DNA of 37,345 nucleotides, from contig RHFB01000033.1 of the NCBI GenBank assembly GCA_003724285.1, positions 1-37,345 of the forward strand, given 5' to 3'. Position numbers and translations under genes: made by a program. Source of the stretch: Nitrosopumilus sp. H13 (GTDB lineage: Archaea; Thermoproteota; Nitrososphaeria; Nitrososphaerales; Nitrosopumilaceae). Below are positions 19,253 to 28,110 of the stretch, one piece after another. How positions within the stretch are numbered: position 1 is the first letter of the stretch; every line of letters starts with the position of its first letter. The notes under the pieces are model-generated. The model was not told where the DNA came from. It saw only the letters and a list, made by a program, of their open reading frames with translations, and did not search any database.

Positions 19253-19384
19253 ATGGCAGCATGCTGCATTTGCAAGGGTCCTGCAAACACCCTCAAGATA
19301 GCTGACGGCAACCCAAAGTACAAGGGCAAGCCCGTCTGCAAAGAGTGCCAGGGGTACCGCAAGCTGCTACTAGAGACGAAATAA
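19253..19384 (+). CDS. 43-aa zinc-ribbon mini-protein (not in the ORF track)
   Basis: MAACCICKGPANTLKIADGNPKYKGKPVCKECQGYRKLLLETK: CxxC...CxxC; TATA-like TTTTTATTAAT ~25-30 nt upstream. Confidence 0.65.
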   Translation: MAACCICKGPANTLKIADGNPKYKGKPVCKECQGYRKLLLETK

Positions 19385-19621
19385 CTAGGACTTGTTTTCC
19401 TTGAGCCACTTTTCATACATGGCAATCAAAGAGTCCACATCCTCGCCGTTCTCAGAGTACGTCACTATCACCCCAAATGTCCCCTTTGTGTCATGCCCCC
19501 TTGCAAAGTATCCCCAAAACGAGTCGGGCAGTTTTGCAAAGCTGTTCGAATCATGGGACACGCCTACGAGATTGTTGCCAATTACTTCTGCGACCTTTTT
19601 TGCATCGACAGGTTCTATCAT
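19385..19621 (-). CDS. small hypothetical protein
   Basis: 78 aa, convergent directly against the mini-protein; MIEPVDAKKVAEVIGNNLVGVSHDSNSFAKLPDSFWGYF... Confidence 0.6.
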   Translation of the reverse strand: MIEPVDAKKVAEVIGNNLVGVSHDSNSFAKLPDSFWGYFARGHDTKGTFGVIVTYSENGEDVDSLIAMYEKWLKENKS

Positions 19622-19654
19622 GGGGTTGATTCGTCCCGTTCTAATAAAAACATG

Positions 19655-20941
19655 CTAGGGCCCAAGCCTGTCTGGATCCCGGGGGTATAGCACCACTTCC
19701 CGCACGTTGTCAATCCCGATAAGCGTAGTCATCAGCCTGTCAAGACCCATGCCCCATCCGGAATGGGGAGGCATGCCCCAGTCAAAGGTCTTGAGATGGT
19801 CTGCAAACTGTGCAGGATCCAGGTTTTGCTCGCGCAGGCGCGACTTTAGCATCTCCGTACTGTGCAGCCTTGTCCCGCCAGAGGACAGCTCCAGATAGCC
19901 GTACTGTAAGTCAAACGAGCGCGACAGCGTTGCATCCTCGTCCTTTTCACGGATGTAAAACGGCTTTAGCTTCATGGGCCAATCAGTCAAAAAATAAAAT
20001 CCAGGATGATTCTCGCCTATTATCCTCAGGTGCGAGTCAAGCAGGTCGTCTCCAATCTCCACCTTTTGATCTGCCTTTCGGAGCTCCTCTACGCACTCGC
20101 TGTATGTAATCCTCTTAAACGGGGTCTCTGGAATTTTTACCGTGTGTCCTATCACCTCTTGCTCTTTTTTGCAGTTTTGCCCCACGTGCTCGTACACCTT
20201 CATTATCAGTGATTCTAGCACGTCCATGACGTCGTCATAGTCCATGAATGCCGCCTCTATGTCCACGCTGGTAAACTCGCTTAGGTGCCTGCCGGTATGC
20301 GAGTTCTCTGCACGATAAAAGTTTGATATCTCAAAGACCCGCTCAAGGCCGATTGTCATCTGCTCCTTGTACAGCTGCGGGCTCTGGGCAAGGTATGCGG
20401 TCTTGCCAAAGTATTCAAGCGAGAACAGATTGGCTCCCCCCTCGCTTGCACTGCCTATTATCTTTGGGGTGGTAATCTCGATGAATTTTTTTTCTGCCAG
20501 TGTGCTCCTCAATACTTGTAGCACGTGGTGCCTCATCTTGAAGATGGATGCAGTCTTTTGGTTCCTCATGTCTAGGGCACGATGGTTGAGACGCGTATCG
20601 ATGTTGCTCTCCAGCCTTCCTATCGGGTCGACAGGCAGCGGATGCACCGCCCTGCCAAGTACCTCTATCTTTTGGGCCTTTACCTCGAAATCAAAGTCCC
20701 TGGCCTTTGTCTCCTGGACTATTCCGCTCACACTTATCACGCTCTGGCGGTTTATCTCGCCGAGATTCTCGTTGAGCTCGCCCTTTACTATGATCTGGGA
20801 TATCCCCGTCACGTCGCGCAGCGTGATGAATGTCATCTTGCCCATCTTACGCAAGTCCTCGATCCATCCTCCCAAGACGACATCCTTGCCTACCAGTCCG
20901 GGACTCAGCTCTGCAATATCGTGCGTCTTTACAAAGACCAT
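19655..20941 (-). CDS. aspS: aspartyl-tRNA synthetase (archaeal type)
   Basis: VVLGGWIEDLRKMGKMTFITLRDVTG OB fold; FRAENSHTGRHLSEFTSVDIE; GWGMGLDRLMTTLIG class II motif 3. Confidence 0.95.
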   Translation of the reverse strand: MVFVKTHDIAELSPGLVGKDVVLGGWIEDLRKMGKMTFITLRDVTGISQIIVKGELNENLGEINRQSVISVSGIVQETKARDFDFEVKAQKIEVLGRAVHPLPVDPIGRLESNIDTRLNHRALDMRNQKTASIFKMRHHVLQVLRSTLAEKKFIEITTPKIIGSASEGGANLFSLEYFGKTAYLAQSPQLYKEQMTIGLERVFEISNFYRAENSHTGRHLSEFTSVDIEAAFMDYDDVMDVLESLIMKVYEHVGQNCKKEQEVIGHTVKIPETPFKRITYSECVEELRKADQKVEIGDDLLDSHLRIIGENHPGFYFLTDWPMKLKPFYIREKDEDATLSRSFDLQYGYLELSSGGTRLHSTEMLKSRLREQNLDPAQFADHLKTFDWGMPPHSGWGMGLDRLMTTLIGIDNVREVVLYPRDPDRLGP

Positions 20942-20962
20942 GAATGTCTCCCGGATTCTGAC

Positions 20963-21868
20963 CTATCTAAAGTCATCGTCTGTCCCAATCTTTTTCGTAG
21001 GAATTTTTTTCCACTTTGGAACCGACCCCTCTACTCTCTCAAACTCCAGCGTGATGCTCTCATCGCGTATGTGCGGTTCCTCATCCAGTCTGGATTCTGC
21101 ATACTCTGCATAGTTTTTCTGTATGTCTATGCCATAAAACTTTCTGCCAAGATATCTGGCGACCTTTGTTGTCTGCCCTGCTCCGTTGAACGGATCCAAG
21201 ACCGCATCGCCCTCGTTTGAGTACAGGTTGAGCAGTCTGTATGGTATCTCCTCTGGGTACGGGCAGGGATGATTCAGAAATCCCGGAGGCACGGGTGCTA
21301 TGTGCCATACAGAGTTTGCAATCTCTTTCCACATGACGTCCTGGTTGATGTTGGAGAATGCATACTCCATCCTTCGCAGCTTGTTTTCATCCTTTCGCAT
21401 TACCAGTATTGACTCGTGCATTATGTTTGCCCTGAAATATGACGGATACGGGTGCTGGACAAAGCTGCCGGCCCTGTTTGCCCCTCCAGTCACCTTGTGC
21501 CATACTATCTCCTCGTGCAGTGCCCAGCCCTGCTCATACAGCCTAGATGCCAGCAGTGCCGGGAGGGGCTCGAGCGTCCCCTTGTTTATCTCGTTGCCTA
21601 TTATTATGCAGCAATATCCGCTGCTTTTTGTGACCCTGTGCACCTCTTTGAAGATTTTTGCCATGTCGTCAATATAGTCAGAGACTGATATTGAGAGCTT
21701 GCCGCGATAGTTCTCCCCCTTGTTTCCTTGTCGGGCATGCATCGAATAGTCGATGGCGTTTCTGTACGGCGGAGACGTGATGGTAATGTCAAATGTGTCA
21801 GAGTCGATCCCTGAGAGGACACTTACATTGTCCCCGCATTTTATCTGGTCAAGCTCCAACTCGATCAA
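20963..21868 (-). CDS. beta-class DNA methyltransferase (TSPPY; N4-cytosine or N6-adenine)
   Basis: Motif IV DITITSPPY is N-terminal and motif I DAVLDPFNGAGQTTKVARYLGRKFYGIDI is C-terminal. Confidence 0.9.
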   Translation of the reverse strand: MIELELDQIKCGDNVSVLSGIDSDTFDITITSPPYRNAIDYSMHARQGNKGENYRGKLSISVSDYIDDMAKIFKEVHRVTKSSGYCCIIIGNEINKGTLEPLPALLASRLYEQGWALHEEIVWHKVTGGANRAGSFVQHPYPSYFRANIMHESILVMRKDENKLRRMEYAFSNINQDVMWKEIANSVWHIAPVPPGFLNHPCPYPEEIPYRLLNLYSNEGDAVLDPFNGAGQTTKVARYLGRKFYGIDIQKNYAEYAESRLDEEPHIRDESITLEFERVEGSVPKWKKIPTKKIGTDDDFR

Positions 21869-22002
21869 GAATGCGTGGGCTCTGACTTAAAAGTTTGGAG
21901 TAAAATTTTGAGATTCTGACGGATCTTTTGCCATCTCATAGCAGTATTGGTGTCGGGCATGCAATGACAAAATAAAAATGCCGGCCAATCCGTCCAGAAT
22001 CC

Positions 22003-22932
22003 ATGACCTTTCTGTCTGCACGTGGCCTCAACGCCAGATACCGCTCCTCCAAGGGCCCTGTATATGCGGTAGATGATGTAGACTTTGAGCTCAAAGACGG
22101 CGAGTCGATAGGAATTGCAGGCGAGAGCGCCTGCGGCAAGAGCACGCTGGGACTTGCAGTAATCAGAATGCTACCAGGTGCTGACATTGACGGCAGAATC
22201 TCCTTTGATGGCAAATCCCTCCTCGAGATGCCAGAAGAGGAGTTTGACAGGCAGTTTAGATGGAAAAAGATATCCATGATATTCCAGGGGGCGATGAACT
22301 CACTTGACCCCGTATTCACCATACGGGACCAGTTCCTAGAGGTGCTCAAGCAGCACGGTTTTGAGGGTGATGCAGGCAAGACAATATCTGATGCCATAAA
22401 ATCAGTCAAACTTGAGGATTCTGTCCTCAAAAAATACCCCCACGAGCTTAGCGGCGGCATGAAGCAGAGGGCGGTAATTGCAATGGCCCTGCTGTTAAAG
22501 CCAAAGTTTGTCATTGCCGACGAGCCCACGACTGCCCTTGACGTGCTTATTCAGGCCCAGATCATAAACCTGTTAAAGTCACTAAAAAAAGACGGCATGT
22601 CGTTTATGCTCATCACCCACGATCTAGCCGTTCTCTCTGAAATTGCAGACAAGATTGGAATCATGTATGGCGGACAGATTGTAGAGTTTGGCACATCTGA
22701 GGAGATTTACAAAAACCCCAAGCATCCGTACACCCAGGGACTGCTTGAATCCATCCCGACACTCAAGGGCGACCCTCCAAAGTACATCAAAGGGATCCCT
22801 CCAAGCCTGCTGGATGCGCCGACACGGTGCAGGTTCATAGACAGATGCCCGCAGGCCGTGGAAAAATGCAAGCAGCTTCCGCCAAAGTTTGAGACCGACA
22901 CCGGCTATGTCAGATGCTGGCTGTACGAATGA
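22003..22932 (+). CDS. ABC transporter ATP-binding protein, OppD/DppD type
   Basis: GESACGKST Walker A, ELSGGMKQRAVIAMALLLKPKFVIADEPTTALD, C-terminal oligopeptide domain RCRFIDRCPQAVEKC. Confidence 0.93.
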   Translation: MTFLSARGLNARYRSSKGPVYAVDDVDFELKDGESIGIAGESACGKSTLGLAVIRMLPGADIDGRISFDGKSLLEMPEEEFDRQFRWKKISMIFQGAMNSLDPVFTIRDQFLEVLKQHGFEGDAGKTISDAIKSVKLEDSVLKKYPHELSGGMKQRAVIAMALLLKPKFVIADEPTTALDVLIQAQIINLLKSLKKDGMSFMLITHDLAVLSEIADKIGIMYGGQIVEFGTSEEIYKNPKHPYTQGLLESIPTLKGDPPKYIKGIPPSLLDAPTRCRFIDRCPQAVEKCKQLPPKFETDTGYVRCWLYE

Positions 22933-22963
22933 TCCCGGGATCGTGCCAATCCGGGAATCCGAC

Positions 22964-23341
22964 TCATTTGGAATGTTTCTTTACAATGGGGAGACAGGAG
23001 TCTATGATCCTGAGCATCTCTGTTCTTATCACCTTTTTGTCAATTGACACCCAGACCCTGCTCTTTTTTATCGCAAACGAGATGGTCTGCACCTTTTTTC
23101 TCTCCTCCCACACAAACTCTACCTCGCCTAGGTTCTTGTCAAAGAACCCCTCCAGATCCGTCTTTATTGCAATGTGTGAGAACTGGTAGTGCGTGTTCTT
23201 TTCATTTAGCAGGGGCACAAGATCCGACCTTCTCTTGTATGCCAGGAGCTCGCCACTTGGGCCTATCACCCCGACAAACCTGATAAACGGGCTGATTGCC
23301 ACTACAGAGTTGCAGATCTTCTCAAAGTCCTTTTTCGCCAT
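22964..23341 (-). CDS. conserved hypothetical protein (roadblock/sensor-like fold possible)
   Basis: MAKKDFEKICNSVVAISPFIRFVGVIGPSGELLAYKRRSDLVPLLNEKNTHYQFSHIAIK... Confidence 0.65.
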   Translation of the reverse strand: MAKKDFEKICNSVVAISPFIRFVGVIGPSGELLAYKRRSDLVPLLNEKNTHYQFSHIAIKTDLEGFFDKNLGEVEFVWEERKKVQTISFAIKKSRVWVSIDKKVIRTEMLRIIDSCLPIVKKHSK

Positions 23342-23602
23342 CTTGTATGCCCTGCATAATTATGATATTTTAATGATCTTTTGGATAATTCCACGCCTGA
23401 TGGCCGCCTGACCTTAAATACTCTGCACAGCAGCACGCTGAACCATGCGATGATTCCAGACATGTCCCGGATATCCACCATATTGCTCATCTCCTGCAAA
23501 GCCAGTCCCGGCGCAAAATTCCGATTAATTTGAAATCTGCGGCGAGCCACATTTCCAATCCCGTGCCAAAACTAAATTAATCCCCGCCACTGCGCAAGGG
23601 TT

Positions 23603-24238
23603 GTGGATTTTGTAGACTTGTTCCCGTTTGCCCCTGAAGTGGGCTATCCGCTCCTAGCACTCGTAAACTTTTTTGGCTCGCTTGTGCCATTTGTCCCGCT
23701 TCCGGGATTCTTGCTGCTTGCAACAATGGCAGTAGGCGATCAGTTTGATCTGCACGTGATTGCAATCCTCTCTGCAGTTACGGCTACTGCGGCAAAGCAG
23801 ATAATCTTCTATGCAAGCTATGGCAGCAGAAAAATCGTAAGTGAAAAGACAAGACTGCGGCTGCGCCCCTTTGAGAGACTGGTGAAAAAATACGGGGCGG
23901 CGGCGGCATTTGTAGCGGCTGCCACCCCCATCCCAGACGACCTGGTGTATGTGCCGCTGGGACTTGCAAGATATAATCCAAGGAGGTTCTTTATTGCCAC
24001 CCTGTCAGGCAAGTTTGTACTGAGCTACGCCATTGTGTTTGTATCCCACTACCTGGGCCTCTCATTGATAGAGCCGTTCATTGAGAATATAGATGACGCC
24101 ACGCCCATATACATCGGCATAGTCGCGTTTGGAGCTGCCATGACCATAGTAGTAATACTGATGCTCAGGCTTGACTGGGAGAGGATACTGGGCCGGTTTG
24201 CTCCATGGACGCTTGATGATAATGATGACAAAAACTAG
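23603..24238 (+). CDS. DedA/YqaA-like (SNARE-associated/VTT) membrane protein
   Basis: Hydrophobic helices with AAAAFVAAATPIPDDLVYVPLGLARYNPRRFFIATLSGKFV. Confidence 0.75.
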   Translation: MDFVDLFPFAPEVGYPLLALVNFFGSLVPFVPLPGFLLLATMAVGDQFDLHVIAILSAVTATAAKQIIFYASYGSRKIVSEKTRLRLRPFERLVKKYGAAAAFVAAATPIPDDLVYVPLGLARYNPRRFFIATLSGKFVLSYAIVFVSHYLGLSLIEPFIENIDDATPIYIGIVAFGAAMTIVVILMLRLDWERILGRFAPWTLDDNDDKN

Positions 24239-24786
24239 TCGCTCTTGAAATTCCACTGCCTGTCTGTTGCCTGTCTTATTCCTATTCTTGCAGATGCGGT
24301 GATCTTTTTGGGTCTTGGGCCGTCTGCAACGTACAACCCCGTGCAGCTGGTCAGATCCGTCCCGTAGTGGCTACTTGTAATTCCCATTGCCTGGGCAAGC
24401 TTTGCCGGTCCGTCTGCCAGATTATTCACGCCTGTCATGCCACGATTATTCTGCATCATCTTGATGCCCTTTTCTGGCCTGACTGCCCTGATGAGCACAG
24501 CGCCTGCCTCCACACCGGGGCTCCTTGCGACAATGTTAAAGCAGTAGTGCATGCCGTATGTGAAATAGACGTATGCCGTCCCTACCTCGCCGAACATGGC
24601 CCTGTTCCTGTCTGTCATGTTTCTAAACGCGTGGCTTGCGGGATCATCCCTGTGCTTGTATGCCTCTGTCTCTGTTATCACGCCGGATATGATGCCCCTT
24701 CCAACCCTGCGGATCAGCATCTTTCCCAAAAGATCCCTTGCCACCCTTGCCGTGTCCCGCCGGTAAAATCTCCTAGGAATACTCAA
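24235..24786 (-). CDS. 3-methyladenine DNA glycosylase (AAG/MPG family)
   Basis: RVARDLLGKMLIRR, ETEAYKHRDDPASHAFRNMTDRNRAMFGEVGTAYVYFTYGMHYCFNIV. Confidence 0.93.
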   Translation of the reverse strand: MSIPRRFYRRDTARVARDLLGKMLIRRVGRGIISGVITETEAYKHRDDPASHAFRNMTDRNRAMFGEVGTAYVYFTYGMHYCFNIVARSPGVEAGAVLIRAVRPEKGIKMMQNNRGMTGVNNLADGPAKLAQAMGITSSHYGTDLTSCTGLYVADGPRPKKITASARIGIRQATDRQWNFKSD

Positions 24787-25360
24787 TGTCTACCGGAACA
24801 TCCCTGCCGTTTTTTAATTCTCTGATCAGCGAGAACATTCTTGCAATGTCGCCGTCTAGCACCTCTACTAGGCCAGAGTTGTAGATGGTGGCAGCAGGAT
24901 GAACCGTAATAAAGTACAGCTGCCCGTCCTTTCTTGCAATCTTGCCCCTGTACTTTGTAATCTCTGCTCCGCCTAGCACCGAGCCAAACGCTGTATTTCC
25001 CAGCACGCAGACCATGCTGGGCCTGATTGCCGCAAGCTCCTCTGCCAGATATCCACTGCATGCCTCTCTCTCCTCTGTCTTTGGAACCCTGTTCCCCGGA
25101 GGCCTGCACTTTACCACGTTGGTAATGTAGACATCATCCCTTGATATGCCGGCCCTCTCCAGTGATTCGGAGAGTATCCTTCCGGCCGCCCCTACAAACG
25201 GCTCGCCGCGCTCATCCTCGTTTCTTCCCGGAGCCTCGCCTACAAACACCACGTCTGCATTGCTACTGCCCTTTCCCGGAACCGCGTTTGTCCTGGTCTT
25301 GCACAGTTCACATCTGGTACAAGAGATGACGTCCTGCCTTGTCTGCTTTAGACTCTTCAT
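24773..25360 (-). CDS. uracil-DNA glycosylase family 4 (Fe-S)
   Basis: CTRCELCKTRTNAVPGKGSSNADVVFVGEAPGRNEDERGEPFVGAAGRIL; VHPAA motif. Confidence 0.93.
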   Translation of the reverse strand: MKSLKQTRQDVISCTRCELCKTRTNAVPGKGSSNADVVFVGEAPGRNEDERGEPFVGAAGRILSESLERAGISRDDVYITNVVKCRPPGNRVPKTEEREACSGYLAEELAAIRPSMVCVLGNTAFGSVLGGAEITKYRGKIARKDGQLYFITVHPAATIYNSGLVEVLDGDIARMFSLIRELKNGRDVPVDIEYS

Positions 25361-25361
25361 C

Positions 25362-25630
25362 TCATGCTCCTGACCGCCGCCAGTTGTACCGTCTCATGTC
25401 AATTGAGGCAATCTTCATGTCCGATATTAGGTATCCGCCTCTGATCATCTCTTCAGGCATGTGATCCCTGCATTCTAGCCAGATATTGCCGGCATTGTAA
25501 AATAGTACTCGTCCTCAAAGTCATAGTCGGCCCTGCCTTCCTTGCGCAAAAACTCAAAATACATAGAGCAGTCCTGGTAAAAGTCGCCGTTTCGCGGATT
25601 GGCCATGAATCCACGTGTCCGGACCTGCAT
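25362..25630 (-). pseudogene. small conserved-looking gene with a 1-nt frameshift in an A4/T4 run near 25499-25502
   Basis: Frame 1 reads MQVRTRGFMANPRNGDFYQDCSMYFEFLRKEGRADYDFEDEYYF; after adding one T it continues YNAGNIWLECRDHMPEEMIRGGYLISDMKIASIDMRRYNWRRSGA* up to the UDG start. Confidence 0.6.
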
Positions 25631-25725
25631 TTTTTTGCAAGAGTGAGCAGTTTTAGTCTTGGGTGTCTGTTTTTTTCAATCAAGCCCGGCAAAGTAATTT
25701 ATGGAATCCATTCCGGGGCTCAGTC

Positions 25726-27540
25726 ATGCAGAGAATAGTGGCAGATACCAGCGTCATAATCAACGGCCAGCTGCTCTCCCAGATAGAGGCAGGCTCCATA
25801 CGCGATGCACAGATAATCATACCGCAGGCAGTCTTTGACGAGCTCCAGTCCCAGGCTGCAAGCAAAAAGGAGCAGGGCTTTGTGGGGCTGGAAAAAATCC
25901 GCAGACTAAAGGCGCTAGCAGAAAGCCACGGTCTAGAGGTGGCAATGAAGGGCTCGCACCCGTCCACTGAGGACATCAGGCTTGCAGACCGCGGCAGGAT
26001 TGACGCGCTGATCACCGACATGGCAAAGCAGGAGGATGCCACACTGTACACGTCTGACAATGTGCAGCATCTGGTGGCGCAGGCAGAGGGAATTGGAACC
26101 GTGCTTTTGCGCTCTGCGCCAAAGGAATCGGACCTTGAATTCCTAAAGTACTTTGATTCGGAGACCATGAGCATACACCTCAAGGAGCGGCAGCGTCCGC
26201 TTGCAAAAAGAGGCATGCCGGGAACATTTACACTCACAGAGGTAGGAGACGAGCCGCTATCCAAAGAGTATCTGGAGATGATTGCCTCGCAGATATTTGA
26301 CGCAGTAGAGGCAGTGGACTCGAGCACAATAGATATCTCAAAGACTGGCGCCTCTGTAATCCAGCACGACGACTATCGCATTGCAATCACGCACCCGCCG
26401 TTTTCAGAATCCTATGAGATCACAATAGTGCACCCGATAGTAAAGATGTCCCTTGAAGACTATGACGTATCTGAAAAACTAATGGAGCGGTTCTCTGATG
26501 CGGCAGAGGGGATAGTGATCTCTGGCGCCCCGGGATCCGGCAAGAGCACGCTTGCATCAGGGCTTGCCAACTTTTACCACTCCAAGAAGAGAATAGTAAA
26601 GACCTTCGAGTCTCCCCGGGACCTCCAGGTGGACCCCGGGATCACCCAGTACAGCAAGCTAGAGGGCAGCTTTGATAATGCGGCAGACATACTATTGCTT
26701 GTCCGCCCAGACTATACGATATTTGACGAGGTCCGGCGCCGCGAGGACTTTGGGACGTTTGCAGACCTGAGGCTGACCGGGGTGGGGATGGTCGGCGTAA
26801 TCCATGCAAGCTCGCCGCTTGATGCCATCCAGAGGTTCATAGGCAAGATAGAGCTGGGCATAATCCCAAGCGTGCTTGACACCGTGGTGTTTGTAAAAAA
26901 CGGCATGATTGCAAAGGTGTACGACCTAGAGCTAAAGGTAAAGGTGCCCTCTGGCATGACAGAGTCAGACCTTGCCAGGCCGGTAATCGAGATCCGGGAC
27001 TTTGCAGACGGCACGCTAGAGCACGAGATATACACGTTTGGGGAGGAGAACGTGATCGTCCCCGTCTCAAAGCTCGACAAAAAGCCGGGGCTCGAAAAAC
27101 TTGCAGAAGACAAGATCCGCGAGGTCTTCAAGAGGTATGATCCCGGGGCGACAGTCGAGGTTCTCTCTGATAACAAGGTGCGGGTGTTTGCCGACGAGGG
27201 ATGCATAGCTTCGATAATCGGCCGCGGAGGCTCCAACATCGGGGAGATTGAAAGGTCGCTTGGGGTCCGCGTGGACGTGGTACCGCGCGACTCTGTAGGT
27301 GCGGCAGAAGTCCAAGGCGTCCAGTTTACCTATTCGGAGACGCACGGCATGATATTACTTGTGGTGGGGCGCGAGTACGCGTCAATGCAAGCCGACGTGC
27401 TGATAGATGGCAGGCATGTCGCATCAAAGAGGGTGGGAAGAAAGGGACAGATAAAGATCCCAAGGCACTCGGGCGCAGGCAGGAGCATATCTGACTCGGA
27501 CTTAAAGGGCGAGATCAAGCTAGTGCTCAGAGATTCCTGA
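25726..27540 (+). CDS. PIN domain - PilT/VirB11-like ATPase - KH domain protein
   Basis: MQRIVADTSVIINGQLL (PIN), VISGAPGSGKSTLASGLANFY (Walker A), YTIFDEVRRREDFGTFADLRLTGVGMVGVIHA, C-terminal CIASIIGRGGSNIGEIERSLGVRVDV (KH). Confidence 0.92.
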   Translation: MQRIVADTSVIINGQLLSQIEAGSIRDAQIIIPQAVFDELQSQAASKKEQGFVGLEKIRRLKALAESHGLEVAMKGSHPSTEDIRLADRGRIDALITDMAKQEDATLYTSDNVQHLVAQAEGIGTVLLRSAPKESDLEFLKYFDSETMSIHLKERQRPLAKRGMPGTFTLTEVGDEPLSKEYLEMIASQIFDAVEAVDSSTIDISKTGASVIQHDDYRIAITHPPFSESYEITIVHPIVKMSLEDYDVSEKLMERFSDAAEGIVISGAPGSGKSTLASGLANFYHSKKRIVKTFESPRDLQVDPGITQYSKLEGSFDNAADILLLVRPDYTIFDEVRRREDFGTFADLRLTGVGMVGVIHASSPLDAIQRFIGKIELGIIPSVLDTVVFVKNGMIAKVYDLELKVKVPSGMTESDLARPVIEIRDFADGTLEHEIYTFGEENVIVPVSKLDKKPGLEKLAEDKIREVFKRYDPGATVEVLSDNKVRVFADEGCIASIIGRGGSNIGEIERSLGVRVDVVPRDSVGAAEVQGVQFTYSETHGMILLVVGREYASMQADVLIDGRHVASKRVGRKGQIKIPRHSGAGRSISDSDLKGEIKLVLRDS

Positions 27541-27991
27541 AATTCTCGACTATCTTGGGGTTTGCCCTGAGAAACGTAATGAACTTTCGCAGCTGCTTTA
27601 TAGTCTTTGGATCCAGATGGTGCTCTATGCCCTCTGCATCCCTGTTTGCAGTCTCGTATCCCACCCCCAGTATCTCAAAGAACTCTAGCAGTATCCCGTG
27701 CTTTTGCCTGATGCCGTCTGCAATGCGGCTCCCCTTTTCTGTGAGGTTGATTCCGTGGTACTTTTCATACTCTAAAAACCCGCCCTCGTCTAGCCTCTGG
27801 AGCATCTTTGTGACGCTCGGGGCGCTCACCTCCATGTACCTGGATATGTCCAGAGTAGTGGCATACCCCTTTAGCTCTACCAATTCTGATATCACCTCTA
27901 GATAGTCCTCCATTCTCGAGCTTGACTGGCTCCTCTCTGAACGGTGGGCCGCCTTTATCGAATCCAGCCTCCTAGAGTTTTTTGCCTTCAC
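27527..27991 (-). CDS. DtxR/MntR-family metal-dependent regulator
   Basis: RMEDYLEVISELVELKGYATTLDISRYMEVSAPSVTKMLQRLDEGGFLEYEKYHGINLTEKG. Confidence 0.9.
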   Translation of the reverse strand: MKAKNSRRLDSIKAAHRSERSQSSSRMEDYLEVISELVELKGYATTLDISRYMEVSAPSVTKMLQRLDEGGFLEYEKYHGINLTEKGSRIADGIRQKHGILLEFFEILGVGYETANRDAEGIEHHLDPKTIKQLRKFITFLRANPKIVENFRNL

Positions 27992-28019
27992 TTCCTGTAT
28001 GTGGCAGGCTCCTAGTATA

Positions 28020-28044
28020 ATTGGATGTCCACTTGTTATCCAAT
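28020..28044. promoter_or_regulatory. inverted repeat ATTGGAT-N11-ATCCAAT in the DtxR-like/28111 divergent region
   Basis: Exact 7-bp arms; a second palindrome ACTTGCAAGT follows at 28049-28058. Confidence 0.5.
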
Positions 28045-28110
28045 ATTGACTTGCAAGTAATTACTATTGATCCTAGAGTCTTAACTAATCACGCCCTGAT
28101 TCCCCACAGA

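Noticed and set aside
19540-19570. GTTCGAATC resembling a tRNA T-loop
   Set aside because: Lies within the 19385-19621 coding region and no acceptor, D or anticodon stems can be matched around it.
20367-21113. Plus-strand 248-aa ORF
   Set aside because: Antisense to aspS and the methyltransferase; shadow ORF.
22930-22962. GATCCCGGGATC hairpin after oppD as terminator
   Set aside because: Perfect but short palindrome without a T-run; archaeal termination mostly uses T-tracts, so support is weak.
23302-23550. Minus-strand 82-aa ORF with a short hydrophobic stretch
   Set aside because: Overlaps the next gene and has a very basic, non-conserved-looking C-terminus; insufficient support.
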